The notes below the pieces were generated by a model. It saw only the letters and a program-made list of their open reading frames with translations, was not told the DNA's origin and did not search any database. From Mesorhizobium metallidurans STM 2683 (lineage in GTDB: Bacteria; Pseudomonadota; Alphaproteobacteria; Rhizobiales; Rhizobiaceae), in NCBI RefSeq assembly GCF_000350085.1, contig NZ_CAUM01000032.1:1-64000 (forward strand): DNA of 64,000 nucleotides, in the 5' to 3' direction. This document shows positions 36,226 through 45,260 of this stretch, piece after piece. Position 1 is the stretch's first letter, and every line of letters begins with the position of its first letter. The position numbers and the translations under genes were made by a program.

Positions 36226-36313
36226 CCACGCTTCCCATGCGCAGGCTTGCGCGCCGGGCGCTTGGCGTTTAGCAAGGCCGCGGTTTCTCCGAACAATATT
36301 GGGACGGTTCTCC

Positions 36314-37417
36314 ATGGCTTCGAAAAATCTTCTCCTGCTTGCCGGCGACGGCATCGGCCCCGAGGCGATGGCCGAAGTGAAGAAGCTGATTGCCGCCATG
36401 AACGACAAGCTCGGCAGCAGTTTTACCACCGACGAAGGCCTGGTCGGCGGCTGTGCCTACGACGCGCATGGCGCGGCGATCTCCGATGCCGACATGGAGA
36501 AGGCGATGGCGGCGGATGCCGTGCTGTTCGGCGCCGTCGGCGGGCCGAAATGGGATGCGGTGCCTTACGAGGTGCGCCCGGAAGCCGGACTGCTGCGGCT
36601 GCGCAAGGACATGGAGCTGTTCGCCAATCTTCGACCGGCGATCTGCTATCCGGCGCTGGCGGCGTCATCCTCGCTCAAGCAGGAGGTGGTCGAGGGTCTC
36701 GATATATTGATCGTGCGCGAACTCACCGGCGGCGTCTATTTCGGCGAGCCGAAGCAGATCATCGACCTCGGCAACGGCCAGAAGCGCGGCATCGACACCC
36801 AGGTCTACGACACGTTCGAGATCGAGCGCATTTCCGGTGTTGCGTTTGAGCTGGCGCGGACGCGCAAGAACCATGTCACCTCGATGGAAAAGCGCAACGT
36901 CATGAAGTCGGGCGTGCTGTGGAACGAGGTCGTCACTCAAACCCACAAGGCCAGATATGCCGACGTCAAGCTGGACCACATGCTGGCCGATGCCGGCGGC
37001 ATGCAGCTGGTGCGCTGGCCGAAACAGTTCGACGTCATCGTCACCGACAATCTGTTCGGCGACATGCTGTCCGACATCGCCGCCATGCTGACCGGCTCGA
37101 TCGGCATGCTGCCTTCGGCGTCGCTCGGCGCGCCGGATGCCAAGACGAAAAAGCGCAAGGCGCTCTATGAACCGGTGCATGGCTCGGCGCCCGACATATC
37201 AGGCAAGGGCATCGCCAACCCGATCGCCATGATCGCCTCCTTCGCCATGTGCCTGCGCTATTCCTTCGGCATGGCGGCGGAAGCCGACAGGCTCGAAGGT
37301 GCGATCGCCGCCGTGCTCGACGATGGGCTGCGCACCAAGGACATCCTGTCCGAGGGCATGACCGAGGTCGGCACCGTTGAGATGGGCGATGCGATCATCG
37401 CCAGGTTCCTGGGCTGA
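36314..37417 (+). CDS. leuB: 3-isopropylmalate dehydrogenase
   Basis: A 367-residue LeuB, normal length. It oxidatively decarboxylates 3-isopropylmalate to 2-oxoisocaproate with NAD. Landmarks are [50 protein letters not shown], the catalytic [10 protein letters not shown], and the NAD/metal region [32 protein letters not shown] gene follows 3 bp downstream. Confidence 0.97.
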   Translation: MASKNLLLLAGDGIGPEAMAEVKKLIAAMNDKLGSSFTTDEGLVGGCAYDAHGAAISDADMEKAMAADAVLFGAVGGPKWDAVPYEVRPEAGLLRLRKDMELFANLRPAICYPALAASSSLKQEVVEGLDILIVRELTGGVYFGEPKQIIDLGNGQKRGIDTQVYDTFEIERISGVAFELARTRKNHVTSMEKRNVMKSGVLWNEVVTQTHKARYADVKLDHMLADAGGMQLVRWPKQFDVIVTDNLFGDMLSDIAAMLTGSIGMLPSASLGAPDAKTKKRKALYEPVHGSAPDISGKGIANPIAMIASFAMCLRYSFGMAAEADRLEGAIAAVLDDGLRTKDILSEGMTEVGTVEMGDAIIARFLG

Positions 37418-37420
37418 TCC

Positions 37421-37909
37421 ATGGCGGTCGACGTCCGCTGGGCGACGACCGGTGATGCGGCGGCACTCGCTACCATCCTGTGCGAGATGGCGGTGCATTA
37501 CCGCCAGCCGCCTCTCGATCATGAGCGGGCACTGTCTGCGGCGCACAAATGGCTTGGCGAGGAAAGCCCAGCCTATCCGCATTTCGCGCTCGCCTTCTTC
37601 GATGGCGAGGTGTCGGGTCTGGCCTCGGTCGCCATCGCGCATCCCGGCATCGATCTCGAGCGGCTCATGTTCCTCAAGGATCTGTTCGTGCGCGGTGGCG
37701 CCCACAACGAAGGCGTCGGCCGGGCGTTGATTGGCTTTCTCGCCGGCCATTGCCTCAGCCAAGGCATCGGCCGCATCGACCTGACCACGGAGGACTGGAA
37801 CGAAGGCGCGCTACGTTTCTATGCCAGGCTCGGCGCTGAGCGTCACGACCAGAAGGTCTTTCTCAGGCTGTCCGGGGAGGCGCTCAAGAAAGTCCTGGCT
37901 AGATCCTGA
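37421..37909 (+). CDS. GNAT family N-acetyltransferase
   Basis: A 162-residue acetyltransferase: VRWATTGDAAALATILCEMAVHYRQPPL at the N-terminus, LFVRGGAHNEGVGRALIGFLAGHCLSQGI for the acetyl-CoA site, and TTEDWNEGALRFYARLGAERHDQKVFLRL at the C-terminus. Substrate unknown. It begins 3 bp after leuB, so it is probably co-transcribed. Its 3' end overlaps the convergent CSD-DUF805 gene by 11 bp. Confidence 0.88.
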   Translation: MAVDVRWATTGDAAALATILCEMAVHYRQPPLDHERALSAAHKWLGEESPAYPHFALAFFDGEVSGLASVAIAHPGIDLERLMFLKDLFVRGGAHNEGVGRALIGFLAGHCLSQGIGRIDLTTEDWNEGALRFYARLGAERHDQKVFLRLSGEALKKVLARS

Positions 37910-38591
37910 CGCCTGCCGGCACCGGACCCCACTGGTTCTCGCGGCCTCGAGTCGGGAACAGTGCGAAGACCAGCAGGATCAGGCCGCCGAAGGTCGGGAT
38001 CAGGAAAAGCAGGACGAGCCAGCCGGTCAGGCCGAGATCGTGCAGGCGACGCACGTTGAGTCCGAGCCATGGCAGTACTGTCGCCAGCAGGAAGAGGCCG
38101 CAAAGGCCGACCGTCACTGCCGGCAATTCGTCGAGATTGGCCATGGCGTCGTCGATGAAGACGCCGATGCCGCCAATCACCAGCAGCGCGATCGTCCAGA
38201 ACAGGCAATAGCCCCAATATTCCTTGCGGCGGGCGCGACCGGCGAAGTTGAAGTAATTCTCGATCAGACCCCGCCAGAAGTAATCCCATAATCCGGTGGC
38301 CGCAGCGGACTCGTTCTCGGCGAACCGGCCGAAATGTTGCGGCTTGGGCGCTTCGGGGGTGCTGGTGGACTGAGACGGTGCGGCGTCAGCGGCCGGATCG
38401 GCTGTTTGCTCGCGGACCGAAAAAACGTCGCGCGCTTTTCCGCCACCCGGCTGGAACTCGACCAGCGTGCCCTTGGCCATCGACGTCTCGCGGCGCAGAT
38501 TCTCGCGCGCGAAAGTGTAGCGATTGCCGTCCGCTCCGGTGATAAAACCGAAGCCCTGGTCTTCGTCATAGTGAAGAACCTCGCCGCGCAT
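37899..38591 (-). CDS. Cold-shock-domain - DUF805 membrane fusion protein
   Basis: A 230-residue fusion. Residues 1-65 form a cold-shock-like nucleic-acid-binding domain (MRGEVLHYDEDQGFGFITG with the RNP1-like GFGFI). A Ser/Thr/Pro-rich linker of about 35 residues follows. Residues about 105-225 are a DUF805 membrane domain (FNFAGRARRKEYWGYCLFWTIALLVIGG, RRLHDLGLTGW, ENQWGP) with three or four membrane segments. The combination puts an RNA-binding head on a small membrane anchor. Role unknown. Confidence 0.85.
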   Translation of the reverse strand: MRGEVLHYDEDQGFGFITGADGNRYTFARENLRRETSMAKGTLVEFQPGGGKARDVFSVREQTADPAADAAPSQSTSTPEAPKPQHFGRFAENESAAATGLWDYFWRGLIENYFNFAGRARRKEYWGYCLFWTIALLVIGGIGVFIDDAMANLDELPAVTVGLCGLFLLATVLPWLGLNVRRLHDLGLTGWLVLLFLIPTFGGLILLVFALFPTRGRENQWGPVPAGVRI

Positions 38592-38734
38592 GCTTTGCCC
38601 ACCCCATTCGCGTCTTGCCCAGACTGTTCAAAGTTCCAGCGAACCGCAAGGGGTGTGTGAAAATGGAGAAGCAATCGCTCCAGGCAGTGATAGCGCCCCA
38701 CTTGTGTTGAAGACGACCGATCGTCGAAGTCGGC

Positions 38735-38944
38735 GCCGCCTCTCATCGCCATGCCCGTCCTCCGCAGCAGCTGCGCTGCAGCTGCGGAGAGTGGACCGGG
38801 CACTTCTCCCCGTATAGTGACGGGGAGAAGTGAGCCGTCATCGCCGGTTTCGCCAATCACTGGCGTTGCGGAAAGAACGCCGAGGCTTGCGACCAGCCGG
38901 CTTCTCCCCGTTTACGGGGAGCGGCAGGCGGATGAGGGGCAGCG
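38735..38944. repeat. Composite palindromic repeat, TCTCCCCGT family
   Basis: The repeat spans CCGCCTCTCATC to GATGAGGGGCAGCG. It contains an extra nested palindrome CTCCGCAGC...GCTGCGGAG and the two TTCTCCCCGT hairpins seen at 21231-21403, joined by the shared core GGTTTCGCCAATCA. It fills most of the 431-bp gap 38592-39022, which shows no gene. Confidence 0.83.
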
Positions 38945-39022
38945 CAAACCTGAATCGATTGCCTTGGCGGAAGACAGCCCTTTGCAGGCTATGACAGGAT
39001 ACCAACGATGGCGTGCAGATCG

Positions 39023-40876
39023 CTACGCCGGTCGCGTCTTCGATTTCTTGTGTTTCGCCGGTCCGGCCTTGTCGAACTTCGGCTTGCCCGGCTTCTTTGC
39101 CCAGGGCTTTGCCTCGAAGGTGCCGGCATCGTGCTGCCCGGCCGGCGCGCGCTTTTCGAATTTCGGCTTGGGCGCGTTCGGATCGAACGCTCCCTTGCCG
39201 CGATGCGGCTTCTTGTCGGGCTTCGGCGGCTGATAGCCGGCCCGCGACAGATCGGGCGTGCCTTCGAGCCGCTTCACCGCGATGTTGTTCTGCAGCTTGC
39301 GATCCGGCCCGATCGCGGCGAGGAAGCGGTCGGCCCAATCGGCTGATATCTGCACGAAGGTTTCCTCCGGCTGCATCTTGATGGCGCCGATCTCGCGCTT
39401 GGTGATGCTGCCGGTGCGGCACAGCATCGGGATCAGCCAGCGCGGCTCGGCATTTTGCCGGCGGCCGACCGACAGCGAGAACCAGACGCTGGCGCCGAAA
39501 TCGTCGCGGCGACTGGGTTGCTCGTCGCGCCGCGCAAACTTCTCGCCGGACGGGGTGAATGGCGCGATGTCCAAAAGATCCTCCGGCGCCGAGCGGCTGG
39601 AGCGGCACATGCGCACGAAAGCGGCCGCCACCAGTTCGGCGCCATGTCTCTCCAGAAGCGTGTCGACGAAGCCGCGCTCGTCATCGCTCACCGGTTCGCT
39701 GAAGGCCGGATCGGCGAGGATGCGCTCGTCGTCGCGCCTGAGCACGTCGTCGGCCGAGGGCGGGCTCGCCCATGTTGCCTTGAGCCCGGCGTTCTGCAAA
39801 AGCCGTTCCGTGCGCCGGCGGGCGCTGTTGGGCACGATCAGCGCGCTGACGCCCTTTCGCCCCGCGCGTCCCGTGCGCCCGCTGCGGTGCAGCAGCGTCT
39901 CCGGATTGGTTGGCAGGTCGGCATGGATGACCAGTTCGAGATTGGGCAAGTCGATGCCGCGCGCCGCGACATCGGTGGCGATGCAGACTTTTGCGCGGCC
40001 GTCGCGCATCGCCTGCAGCGCGTGGCTGCGCTCGTTCTGGCTGAGCTCGCCCGACAGCGCCACGACGGAGAAATTGCGGTTGTTGAAGCGCGCGGTCAGA
40101 TGATTGACGGCGGCGCGGGTGTTGCAGAACACCAGCGCGTTCTTGGCCTCGTAGTAGCGCAGCACGTTGATGATGGCGTTTTCCCGGTCGGCCGGGGCGA
40201 CGCTCAACGCCCGGTACTCGATGTCGAGATGCTGCTTCTCCTCGCCGGCGGCCGAGATGCGCACGGCATTGCGCTGGTAGCCCTGGGCGAGCGTGGCGAT
40301 GGAGCGCGGCACGGTGGCGGAAAACATCAAGGTGCGGCGCTCGGCCGGAGCGGCGTCGAGGATGAATTCCAGATCCTCGCGAAAGCCGAGGTCGAGCATC
40401 TCGTCGGCCTCGTCGAGCACCACGGCCTTCAACGCCGACATGTCGAGCGAGTGCCGGGTGATGTGGTCGCGCAAGCGTCCGGGCGTGCCGACGACGATAT
40501 GCGCGCCGCGCTCGAGCGCGCGCCGCTCGGTGCGCATGTCCATGCCGCCGACGCAGGACGCCACCGTGGCGCCGGTCAGCTCGTAAAGCCATTCCAGTTC
40601 GCGCGTCACTTGCAGGGCGAGCTCGCGTGTCGGCGCCACGGCCAGCGCCAGCGGTGCAGCGGCGTGGGGAAAGCGCTCGGCGCCGCCGAGCAGGGTCGGC
40701 GCCAGGGCAAGGCCGAAGGCGACAGTCTTGCCGGAGCCGGTCTGCGCCGAAACCAGTGCATCGGCCTCGCCGAGCTCGGGGGCCAGAACCGCCTTCTGCA
40801 CCGGCGTCAGCGCGACATAGCCGCGTTTTTCCAGCGCCGCTGCCAGCGCAGGAACAATACTATCGAAATTGGACAT
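39023..40876 (-). CDS. DEAD-box RNA helicase with DbpA-like RNA-binding domain
   Basis: A 617-residue helicase. It shows the Q motif (LTPVQKAVL), motif I AQTGSGKT, motif II VLDEADEMLD, motif III SATV and motif VI HRSGRTGRAG. Residues about 480-545 resemble the DbpA RNA-binding domain (VWFSLSVGRRQNAEPRWLIPMLCRTGSITKREIGAIKM), which targets 23S rRNA in E. coli DbpA. A Lys/Pro-rich basic tail ends the protein. It likely acts in ribosome assembly or RNA remodelling. The frame is open to 41179 but the family starts with MSNFDSIVPALAAAL at 40876. Confidence 0.93.
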   Translation of the reverse strand: MSNFDSIVPALAAALEKRGYVALTPVQKAVLAPELGEADALVSAQTGSGKTVAFGLALAPTLLGGAERFPHAAAPLALAVAPTRELALQVTRELEWLYELTGATVASCVGGMDMRTERRALERGAHIVVGTPGRLRDHITRHSLDMSALKAVVLDEADEMLDLGFREDLEFILDAAPAERRTLMFSATVPRSIATLAQGYQRNAVRISAAGEEKQHLDIEYRALSVAPADRENAIINVLRYYEAKNALVFCNTRAAVNHLTARFNNRNFSVVALSGELSQNERSHALQAMRDGRAKVCIATDVAARGIDLPNLELVIHADLPTNPETLLHRSGRTGRAGRKGVSALIVPNSARRRTERLLQNAGLKATWASPPSADDVLRRDDERILADPAFSEPVSDDERGFVDTLLERHGAELVAAAFVRMCRSSRSAPEDLLDIAPFTPSGEKFARRDEQPSRRDDFGASVWFSLSVGRRQNAEPRWLIPMLCRTGSITKREIGAIKMQPEETFVQISADWADRFLAAIGPDRKLQNNIAVKRLEGTPDLSRAGYQPPKPDKKPHRGKGAFDPNAPKPKFEKRAPAGQHDAGTFEAKPWAKKPGKPKFDKAGPAKHKKSKTRPA

Positions 40877-41024
40877 CTTGCTCTTTCGGAATCGGATACT
40901 TCTGTGCCCGGCAATGGGCTTTCGTCGGCGGGCACAGAGACGCTCAATGAGCCGGACGGTCCCGCCGTTCGTACTTCGCGCCGCTGTCATTGTACAGGGC
41001 AAGCGCGGTGCTCGTTGCAATTGA

Positions 41025-41329
41025 CTCTTTGCGCAAAGCGCGTAAAAGCCCGCATCGAACGGGATCGTCCTCGATGCGCGGCCTTTTGATGGCTCTTCTT
41101 GCAGTCGATGCCCCCAGCAACGATGCGCAGCATTGGGCCGGGTGCTTCGGCGTGTCTTACCGTTCCGCCAAAACCCCATTCTTGGCCAAAGAAATCGGCA
41201 AAACCACCACCAAAACGGTGTGATTCCCTTGGCCTAACCACCCTCTCCCGGGTCCGGCCCGGGGGTTGAAACCCGCATCGGCCGGCGGGTTTTCTCCAAA
41301 CCAAAGCGGAGAGGGACAGGAGATTTCTG
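41025..41329 (+). promoter_or_regulatory. Leader region of asd with hairpins
   Basis: The 453-bp gap between the divergent helicase gene and asd holds no supported gene. It has TTTGCGCAAAGCGCGTAAAAG at about 41031 (a TGCATG-type half repeat), a GGTCCGGCCCGGGGG hairpin near 41250, and a terminator-like stem AACCCGC/GCGGGTT followed by TTC at 41270-41293, which lies 36 bp before the asd ATG. It may attenuate asd or end an upstream leader; I recognise no known riboswitch. Confidence 0.35.
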
Positions 41330-42364
41330 ATGAGTTTCAAGGTTGCGATCGTCGGCGCCACAGGCAATGTGGGCCGGGAAATGCTCAACATACTGGAAGA
41401 GCGCGGTTTTCCGGTGAGCGAAGTGGTGGCGCTGGCCTCGCGGCGCAGCCAGGGCACGGAAGTGTCGTTCGGCGACCGCACGCTGAAGGTCAGGGCGCTC
41501 GACCAATATGACTTTTCCGACACCGACATCTGCATCATGTCGGCCGGCGGCAATGTCTCGAAGGAATGGTCGCCGAAGATCGGCAAGCAGGGCTGCGTCG
41601 TCATCGATAATTCGTCAGCCTTCCGCTACGACCAGGACGTGCCGCTGATCGTGCCGGAAGTGAACCCGGATGCGATCTCGCTGTTTACCCGCAAGAACAT
41701 CATCGCCAACCCCAACTGCTCGACGGCGCAGCTCGTGGTGGCGCTGAAGCCGCTGCATGACGCCGCCACCATCAAGCGCGTCGTCGTCGCCACCTACCAG
41801 TCGGTATCCGGCGCCGGCAAGGAAGGCATGGACGAATTGTTCACGCAGACGCGGGCCGTGTTCGTCGCCGATACCGTCGACGTCAAGAAGTTCACCAAGC
41901 GCATCGCCTTCAACGTCATCCCGCATATCGACGTCTTCCTCGACGACGGCTTCACCAAGGAAGAGTGGAAGATGGTGGCCGAGACCAAGAAGATGCTCGA
42001 TCCCAAGATCAAGCTGACGGCGACCTGCGTGCGCGTGCCGGTGTTCATCGGCCATTCGGAAGCGGTCAACATCGAGTTCGAAAAGCCGATCACCGCCGAC
42101 GAGGCGCGCGATATCCTGCGCGAGGCGCCGGGCTGCCAGGTCCTGGACAAGCGCGAGGACGGCGGCTACATCACGCCGCTGGAATCGGCTGGCGAGGACG
42201 CCACCTTCATCTCGCGCATCCGCGAGGACTCGACCATCGACAACGGCCTGTCGATGTGGATCGTCTCCGACAATCTGCGCAAGGGCGCGGCGCTCAACGC
42301 TGTGCAGATCGCCGAGTTGCTGGTCGAGCGCGGACTGATCCAGCCGAAGAAGAAGGCGGCTTGA
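41330..42364 (+). CDS. asd: Aspartate-semialdehyde dehydrogenase
   Basis: A 344-residue enzyme, full length. It reduces aspartyl phosphate to aspartate semialdehyde with NADPH, feeding lysine, methionine, threonine and diaminopimelate synthesis. Landmarks are the nucleotide loop VAIVGATGNVGREML, active-site cysteine in IIANPNCSTAQLVVALKPLHDAA, and the loop VSGAGKEGMDEL. AGGAG lies 8 bp upstream of the ATG. A hairpin-rich leader precedes it. Confidence 0.97.
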   Translation: MSFKVAIVGATGNVGREMLNILEERGFPVSEVVALASRRSQGTEVSFGDRTLKVRALDQYDFSDTDICIMSAGGNVSKEWSPKIGKQGCVVIDNSSAFRYDQDVPLIVPEVNPDAISLFTRKNIIANPNCSTAQLVVALKPLHDAATIKRVVVATYQSVSGAGKEGMDELFTQTRAVFVADTVDVKKFTKRIAFNVIPHIDVFLDDGFTKEEWKMVAETKKMLDPKIKLTATCVRVPVFIGHSEAVNIEFEKPITADEARDILREAPGCQVLDKREDGGYITPLESAGEDATFISRIREDSTIDNGLSMWIVSDNLRKGAALNAVQIAELLVERGLIQPKKKAA

Positions 42365-42465
42365 TTCTCGCTCACGGGCCGCACCGCCGCTACCGCGGCT
42401 GGCCCTGCGCGGGCGCGCCGGACGACCGGCGGCCCGCAGTCGCGGGCTCGGCCTTCGGCCGTCAG

Positions 42466-42522
42466 CTCCCCTTCTCCCCGTTCACGGGGAGAATATCCCG
42501 GCAGGGGGATGAGGGGCGGCGC
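42466..42522. repeat. Palindromic repeat, TCTCCCCGT family (single hairpin)
   Basis: CTTCTCCCCGT-tc-ACGGGGAGAA followed by TATCCCGGCAGGGGGATGAGGGGCGGCGCC matches the right end of 21231-21403. It lies between asd and the convergent ACT-domain gene and may act as a terminator. Confidence 0.7.
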
Positions 42523-42551
42523 CGGCGTTTCAGACTTCGCATTGGCCGGCA

Positions 42552-42959
42552 TCACCTCCGGCTCTCCTCCGCCAGCTTTTCCAACATCGCCAACGCCTCT
42601 TCCGCCCTGTCGGCCGGCACGAACAGGTGGTCGTGATAAAAAGCCGAGACCGGGTTGACGCCCATGCCGGCGGCCGCCAGCCGTGTGGTGACGGCGGCGA
42701 GGAAGCCGACGTCTTCGAGTGAGGAATGGATGTTCAGGGTGATCATGCGGCTGGGGAATACGCCGTCCAGGCCGGCCGCCCTTGCCTGATCCTCGAGCAC
42801 GATCAGCGTCGTGCCCTCGTGCTCGCGAAACAGCATCACCGGGTCGAGCCTGCCGGGAACCGGCTCACCGGGTGGCAAGGTGACGAAGACATGGATGCCG
42901 GCAAGCAATTGCGGTGTCATCGTCGCCAGAAGTTTCTTCAGGTCGGTCTCGCCGCTCAT
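42552..42959 (-). CDS. ACT domain-containing protein
   Basis: A 135-residue protein made of tandem ACT-like folds: ETDLKKLLATMTPQLLAGIHVFVTLP, then MLFREHEGTTLIVLEDQARAAGL, and RMITLNIHSSLEDVGFLAAVTTRLAAAGMGVNPVSAFYHDHLFVPADRAEEAL. ACT domains bind amino acids and regulate partner enzymes. It is in the neighbourhood of asd but on the other strand; no partner is evident. It is divergent from the bestrophin gene. Confidence 0.88.
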   Translation of the reverse strand: MSGETDLKKLLATMTPQLLAGIHVFVTLPPGEPVPGRLDPVMLFREHEGTTLIVLEDQARAAGLDGVFPSRMITLNIHSSLEDVGFLAAVTTRLAAAGMGVNPVSAFYHDHLFVPADRAEEALAMLEKLAEESRR

Positions 42960-43142
42960 TGCTGTCCTCCCACCGATGTTCTTGCAACATCCGTCTGCGA
43001 TCTCACTATCCGTGGTGGGGAAAGGCCGATAGTCCCGGTGCACAGGCGACATGGTCATGTCGCTGGCGGCTGAGCTTACATATCTACTGCATCGCACAAT
43101 AGAGAGGTTCAAGACCACGTCCGGTCGCAAAGGCTTCCTCAA

Positions 43143-44048
43143 ATGATCGTTCGTCCTCGGCCCACGTTCCTGCAGCTGTTCTTCGTCATGCGCGGTTCGG
43201 TGGTGCCACGCATCCTGCCGCAGATTTTCGGTTTTGCGATCTATTCCGCCGTCATTCTCGCCCTGGCACGCTGGTTCCAGCTCGATCTCGGCGTCTTCAA
43301 CATCACGCCTTTCGGCCTGGTGGGCGTGACATTGTCGATCTATCTCTCGTTTCGCAACAATGCCGCCTACGACCGCTGGTGGGAGGCACGCAAGCTGTGG
43401 GGCACGCTGGTCTTCGAAATACGCAACCTGGCGCGCGCCACGACCAGCCTGATCTCCGACCAGACAGAACAACGCGCCTTGCTCATGGAGGCGCTTGCCT
43501 TCTGCCATTTCCTGCGCGGCCAATTGCGCAAGATCGACAGCGTGAAAGACACCCGCGCCTTCATCGATGCCGAGGCGGATACGGTCGCAAGCTTCGCCAA
43601 CCCGGCGGACGAGATGGTCAGGCGCATGGGCCGGCGCGCCAATGCGCGGCGCCGGGCAGGCGAGATCGATTCGATCGGCTTCCGCATCCTGGATGAAAGG
43701 CTGGCATCGATCACCGCCATCCAGGCTGGCTGCGAGCGGATCGCCGGCACGCCATTGCCCTTCGCCTACACGCTCCTGGTGCATCGCACGGCCTACATTG
43801 TGTGCCTGCTTCTGCCTATTGGGCTGATCTCGACCACCGGCTGGGCGACGCCGCTGTTCATGGCGCTGATCGCCTACACCTTCTTCGGCCTCGACGCGCT
43901 TTCGGAAGAGCTCGAGGATCCGTTCGGCACCGAGGCCAACGACCTTGCCCTCGACGGACTCTGCCGCGTCTGCGAAATCTCGGTGTTCGAGGCGCTGGGC
44001 GAAACACCGCCGAAAATGATCCCGGCCGAAAAGTTCTATTTCTCGTAG
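43143..44048 (+). CDS. Bestrophin family membrane protein
   Basis: A 301-residue bacterial bestrophin-like channel protein (UPF0187): MIVRPRPTFLQLFFVMRGSVVPRILPQ, then membrane segments from residue 30, the conserved FRNNAAYDRWWEARKLWGTLV, and the C-terminal DALSEELEDPFGTEANDLALDGLCR. Bestrophin homologues form ion channels. The length and motifs are normal. Confidence 0.92.
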   Translation: MIVRPRPTFLQLFFVMRGSVVPRILPQIFGFAIYSAVILALARWFQLDLGVFNITPFGLVGVTLSIYLSFRNNAAYDRWWEARKLWGTLVFEIRNLARATTSLISDQTEQRALLMEALAFCHFLRGQLRKIDSVKDTRAFIDAEADTVASFANPADEMVRRMGRRANARRRAGEIDSIGFRILDERLASITAIQAGCERIAGTPLPFAYTLLVHRTAYIVCLLLPIGLISTTGWATPLFMALIAYTFFGLDALSEELEDPFGTEANDLALDGLCRVCEISVFEALGETPPKMIPAEKFYFS

Positions 44049-44127
44049 GTTCGACATGGGCGGGGTTCTGCTCGCTGTGACATCCACTTGTCGCGGCGGT
44101 GTGGGAACCTTGAGGCTGGAGGGACAG

Positions 44128-44278
44128 CACCCCCCTCTGACCTGCCGGCCATCTCCCCCGCAAGGAGGGAGATTAGCAGCTTTGCCGCCTCACTTACCTT
44201 CCAACATTGGCGAAAGCTGAAGTGACATCCAATCTCCCCCTTGCGGGGGAGATTGTCCGGCAGGACAGAGGGGGGTGT
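44128..44278. repeat. Complete composite palindrome, ATCTCCCCC family
   Basis: The arms CACCCCCCTCTGACCTGCCGG and GTCCGGCAGGACAGAGGGGGGTG enclose two hairpins (ATCTCCCCCGC.../AATCTCCCCC-ttgc-GGGGGAGATT) and the core TTGGCGAAAGC. It occupies the middle of the 360-bp gap 44049-44408, which contains no gene. Confidence 0.88.
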
Positions 44279-44408
44279 GACGGATCGCTACAGAACGGCT
44301 TTCGCTGCGCCGGCGCCAGAAAGAATCCGACCCCTGTAGGATCGTCGCTTGGTGCCGCGTCCTTGGTTCGAAACCCGGCAAAGGGTTCTAACACTCAGGA
44401 GGAACACC

Positions 44409-44819
44409 ATGAGCATTTCCGAAACCGCATCCCTCTCACCGCGCGCGCTGTGGACCGGCCGCGTGCTCAGCGCCGTCATCGTGCTGTTCATGGTCTTCGA
44501 CGGCGTCATCAAGCTGCCGCCGCTCGATGTCGTCACGCAGACCATGGTGCCGCTTGGCTGGCCGGCCGACGCAAACGTCGCCCGCATGCTCGGCGTCATC
44601 GGGCTGATCTCGACGGCGCTCTACGCCTTGCCGCGCACCTCGGTGCCCGGCGCCATCCTGCTTACCGCCTATCTCGGCGGCGCCATCGCCACCAACATGC
44701 GTGTCGGCAGCCCGCTATTGTCGCACACGCTGTTCGGCGTCTATCTCGGCATCATCCTGTGGGGCGGCCTGTATCTGCGCGACCCACGGGTGCGCGCGCT
44801 GATCCCGTTCAGCCGATAA
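44409..44819 (+). CDS. DoxX family membrane protein
   Basis: A 136-residue four-segment membrane protein: TGRVLSAVIVLFMVFDGVIKL, MLGVIGLISTALYAL, PGAILLTAYLGGAIATNMRVGSP and LFGVYLGIILWGGLYLRDPRVRALIP. DoxX-like family members are small membrane proteins with diverse redox or stress roles. CAGGAGG at 44396-44402 sets the ATG at 44409. Confidence 0.9.
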   Translation: MSISETASLSPRALWTGRVLSAVIVLFMVFDGVIKLPPLDVVTQTMVPLGWPADANVARMLGVIGLISTALYALPRTSVPGAILLTAYLGGAIATNMRVGSPLLSHTLFGVYLGIILWGGLYLRDPRVRALIPFSR

Positions 44820-44935
44820 GCGCAAGCAAAGGAGAAGCAGATGCGCTGAGAACGCTGGCTCCCGGATCAATTTCCCACATCCGTGCGTTATCGGCACATG
44901 GCAGGTGGACTTATTTTGCTCCCGGAGGAACGACA

Positions 44936-45199
44936 ATGAGAAAGACGATGCTTTTGCTGGCTCTGCTGATACCGCTCGGCGCCTGCTCGCAGACAGAGAA
45001 GGGGGCGGCGGTCGGTGGACTGGGCGGCGCGGCGATAGGCGCTGCCGTGGCAGAGGATCCGGTGGAGGGGGCTGTCGTCGGTGGCGCTGCTGGCGCCGTC
45101 GCCGGTGCGCTGATCGGTCGCGCCAGTGAAAGCGGCCAGTGCCGCTACCGCGACCGCTATGGGCGCGTCTATGTCGCCCGTTGCCCGCAGGGTTATTGA
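44936..45199 (+). CDS. Glycine-zipper lipoprotein-like protein
   Basis: An 87-residue exported protein. A lipoprotein signal is visible (LLLALLIPLGACSQ, lipobox L-G-A-C). It is followed by a glycine zipper (GAAVGGLGGAAIGAAVAEDPVEGAVVGGAAGAVAGALIG) and a short Cys/Arg/Tyr-rich tail (CRYRDRYGRVYVARCP). CGGAGGAA lies 6 bp before the ATG. Such proteins associate with the outer membrane; exact role unknown. Confidence 0.83.
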   Translation: MRKTMLLLALLIPLGACSQTEKGAAVGGLGGAAIGAAVAEDPVEGAVVGGAAGAVAGALIGRASESGQCRYRDRYGRVYVARCPQGY

Positions 45200-45207
45200 T
45201 CGATCCT

Positions 45208-45245
45208 CAAAGGAAACGGCGGGCAAAGGGCCGCCGTTTCCGCAA
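45208..45245. terminator. Bidirectional terminator between glycine-zipper gene and rpsP
   Basis: A perfect 11-bp stem GGAAACGGCGG/CCGCCGTTTCC with an 8-nt loop lies between two convergent genes. The flanks (CAAAGG on the right, TCAAAGG on the left) give short T-rich tails on either strand. Confidence 0.6.
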
Positions 45246-45260
45246 AGGACAGAAAGCGGA

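Noticed and set aside
39455..41089. A plus-strand frame opposite the DEAD-box helicase
   Set aside because: Shadow of the helicase gene, which shows all helicase motifs on the minus strand.
40990..41223. A 77-codon plus-strand ORF before asd
   Set aside because: It lacks a ribosome site and a recognisable family and overlaps the presumed helicase and asd control regions.
41025..41329. A known riboswitch in front of asd
   Set aside because: The hairpins do not match a lysine or other riboswitch layout that I can recognise; only an attenuator-like stem is reported.
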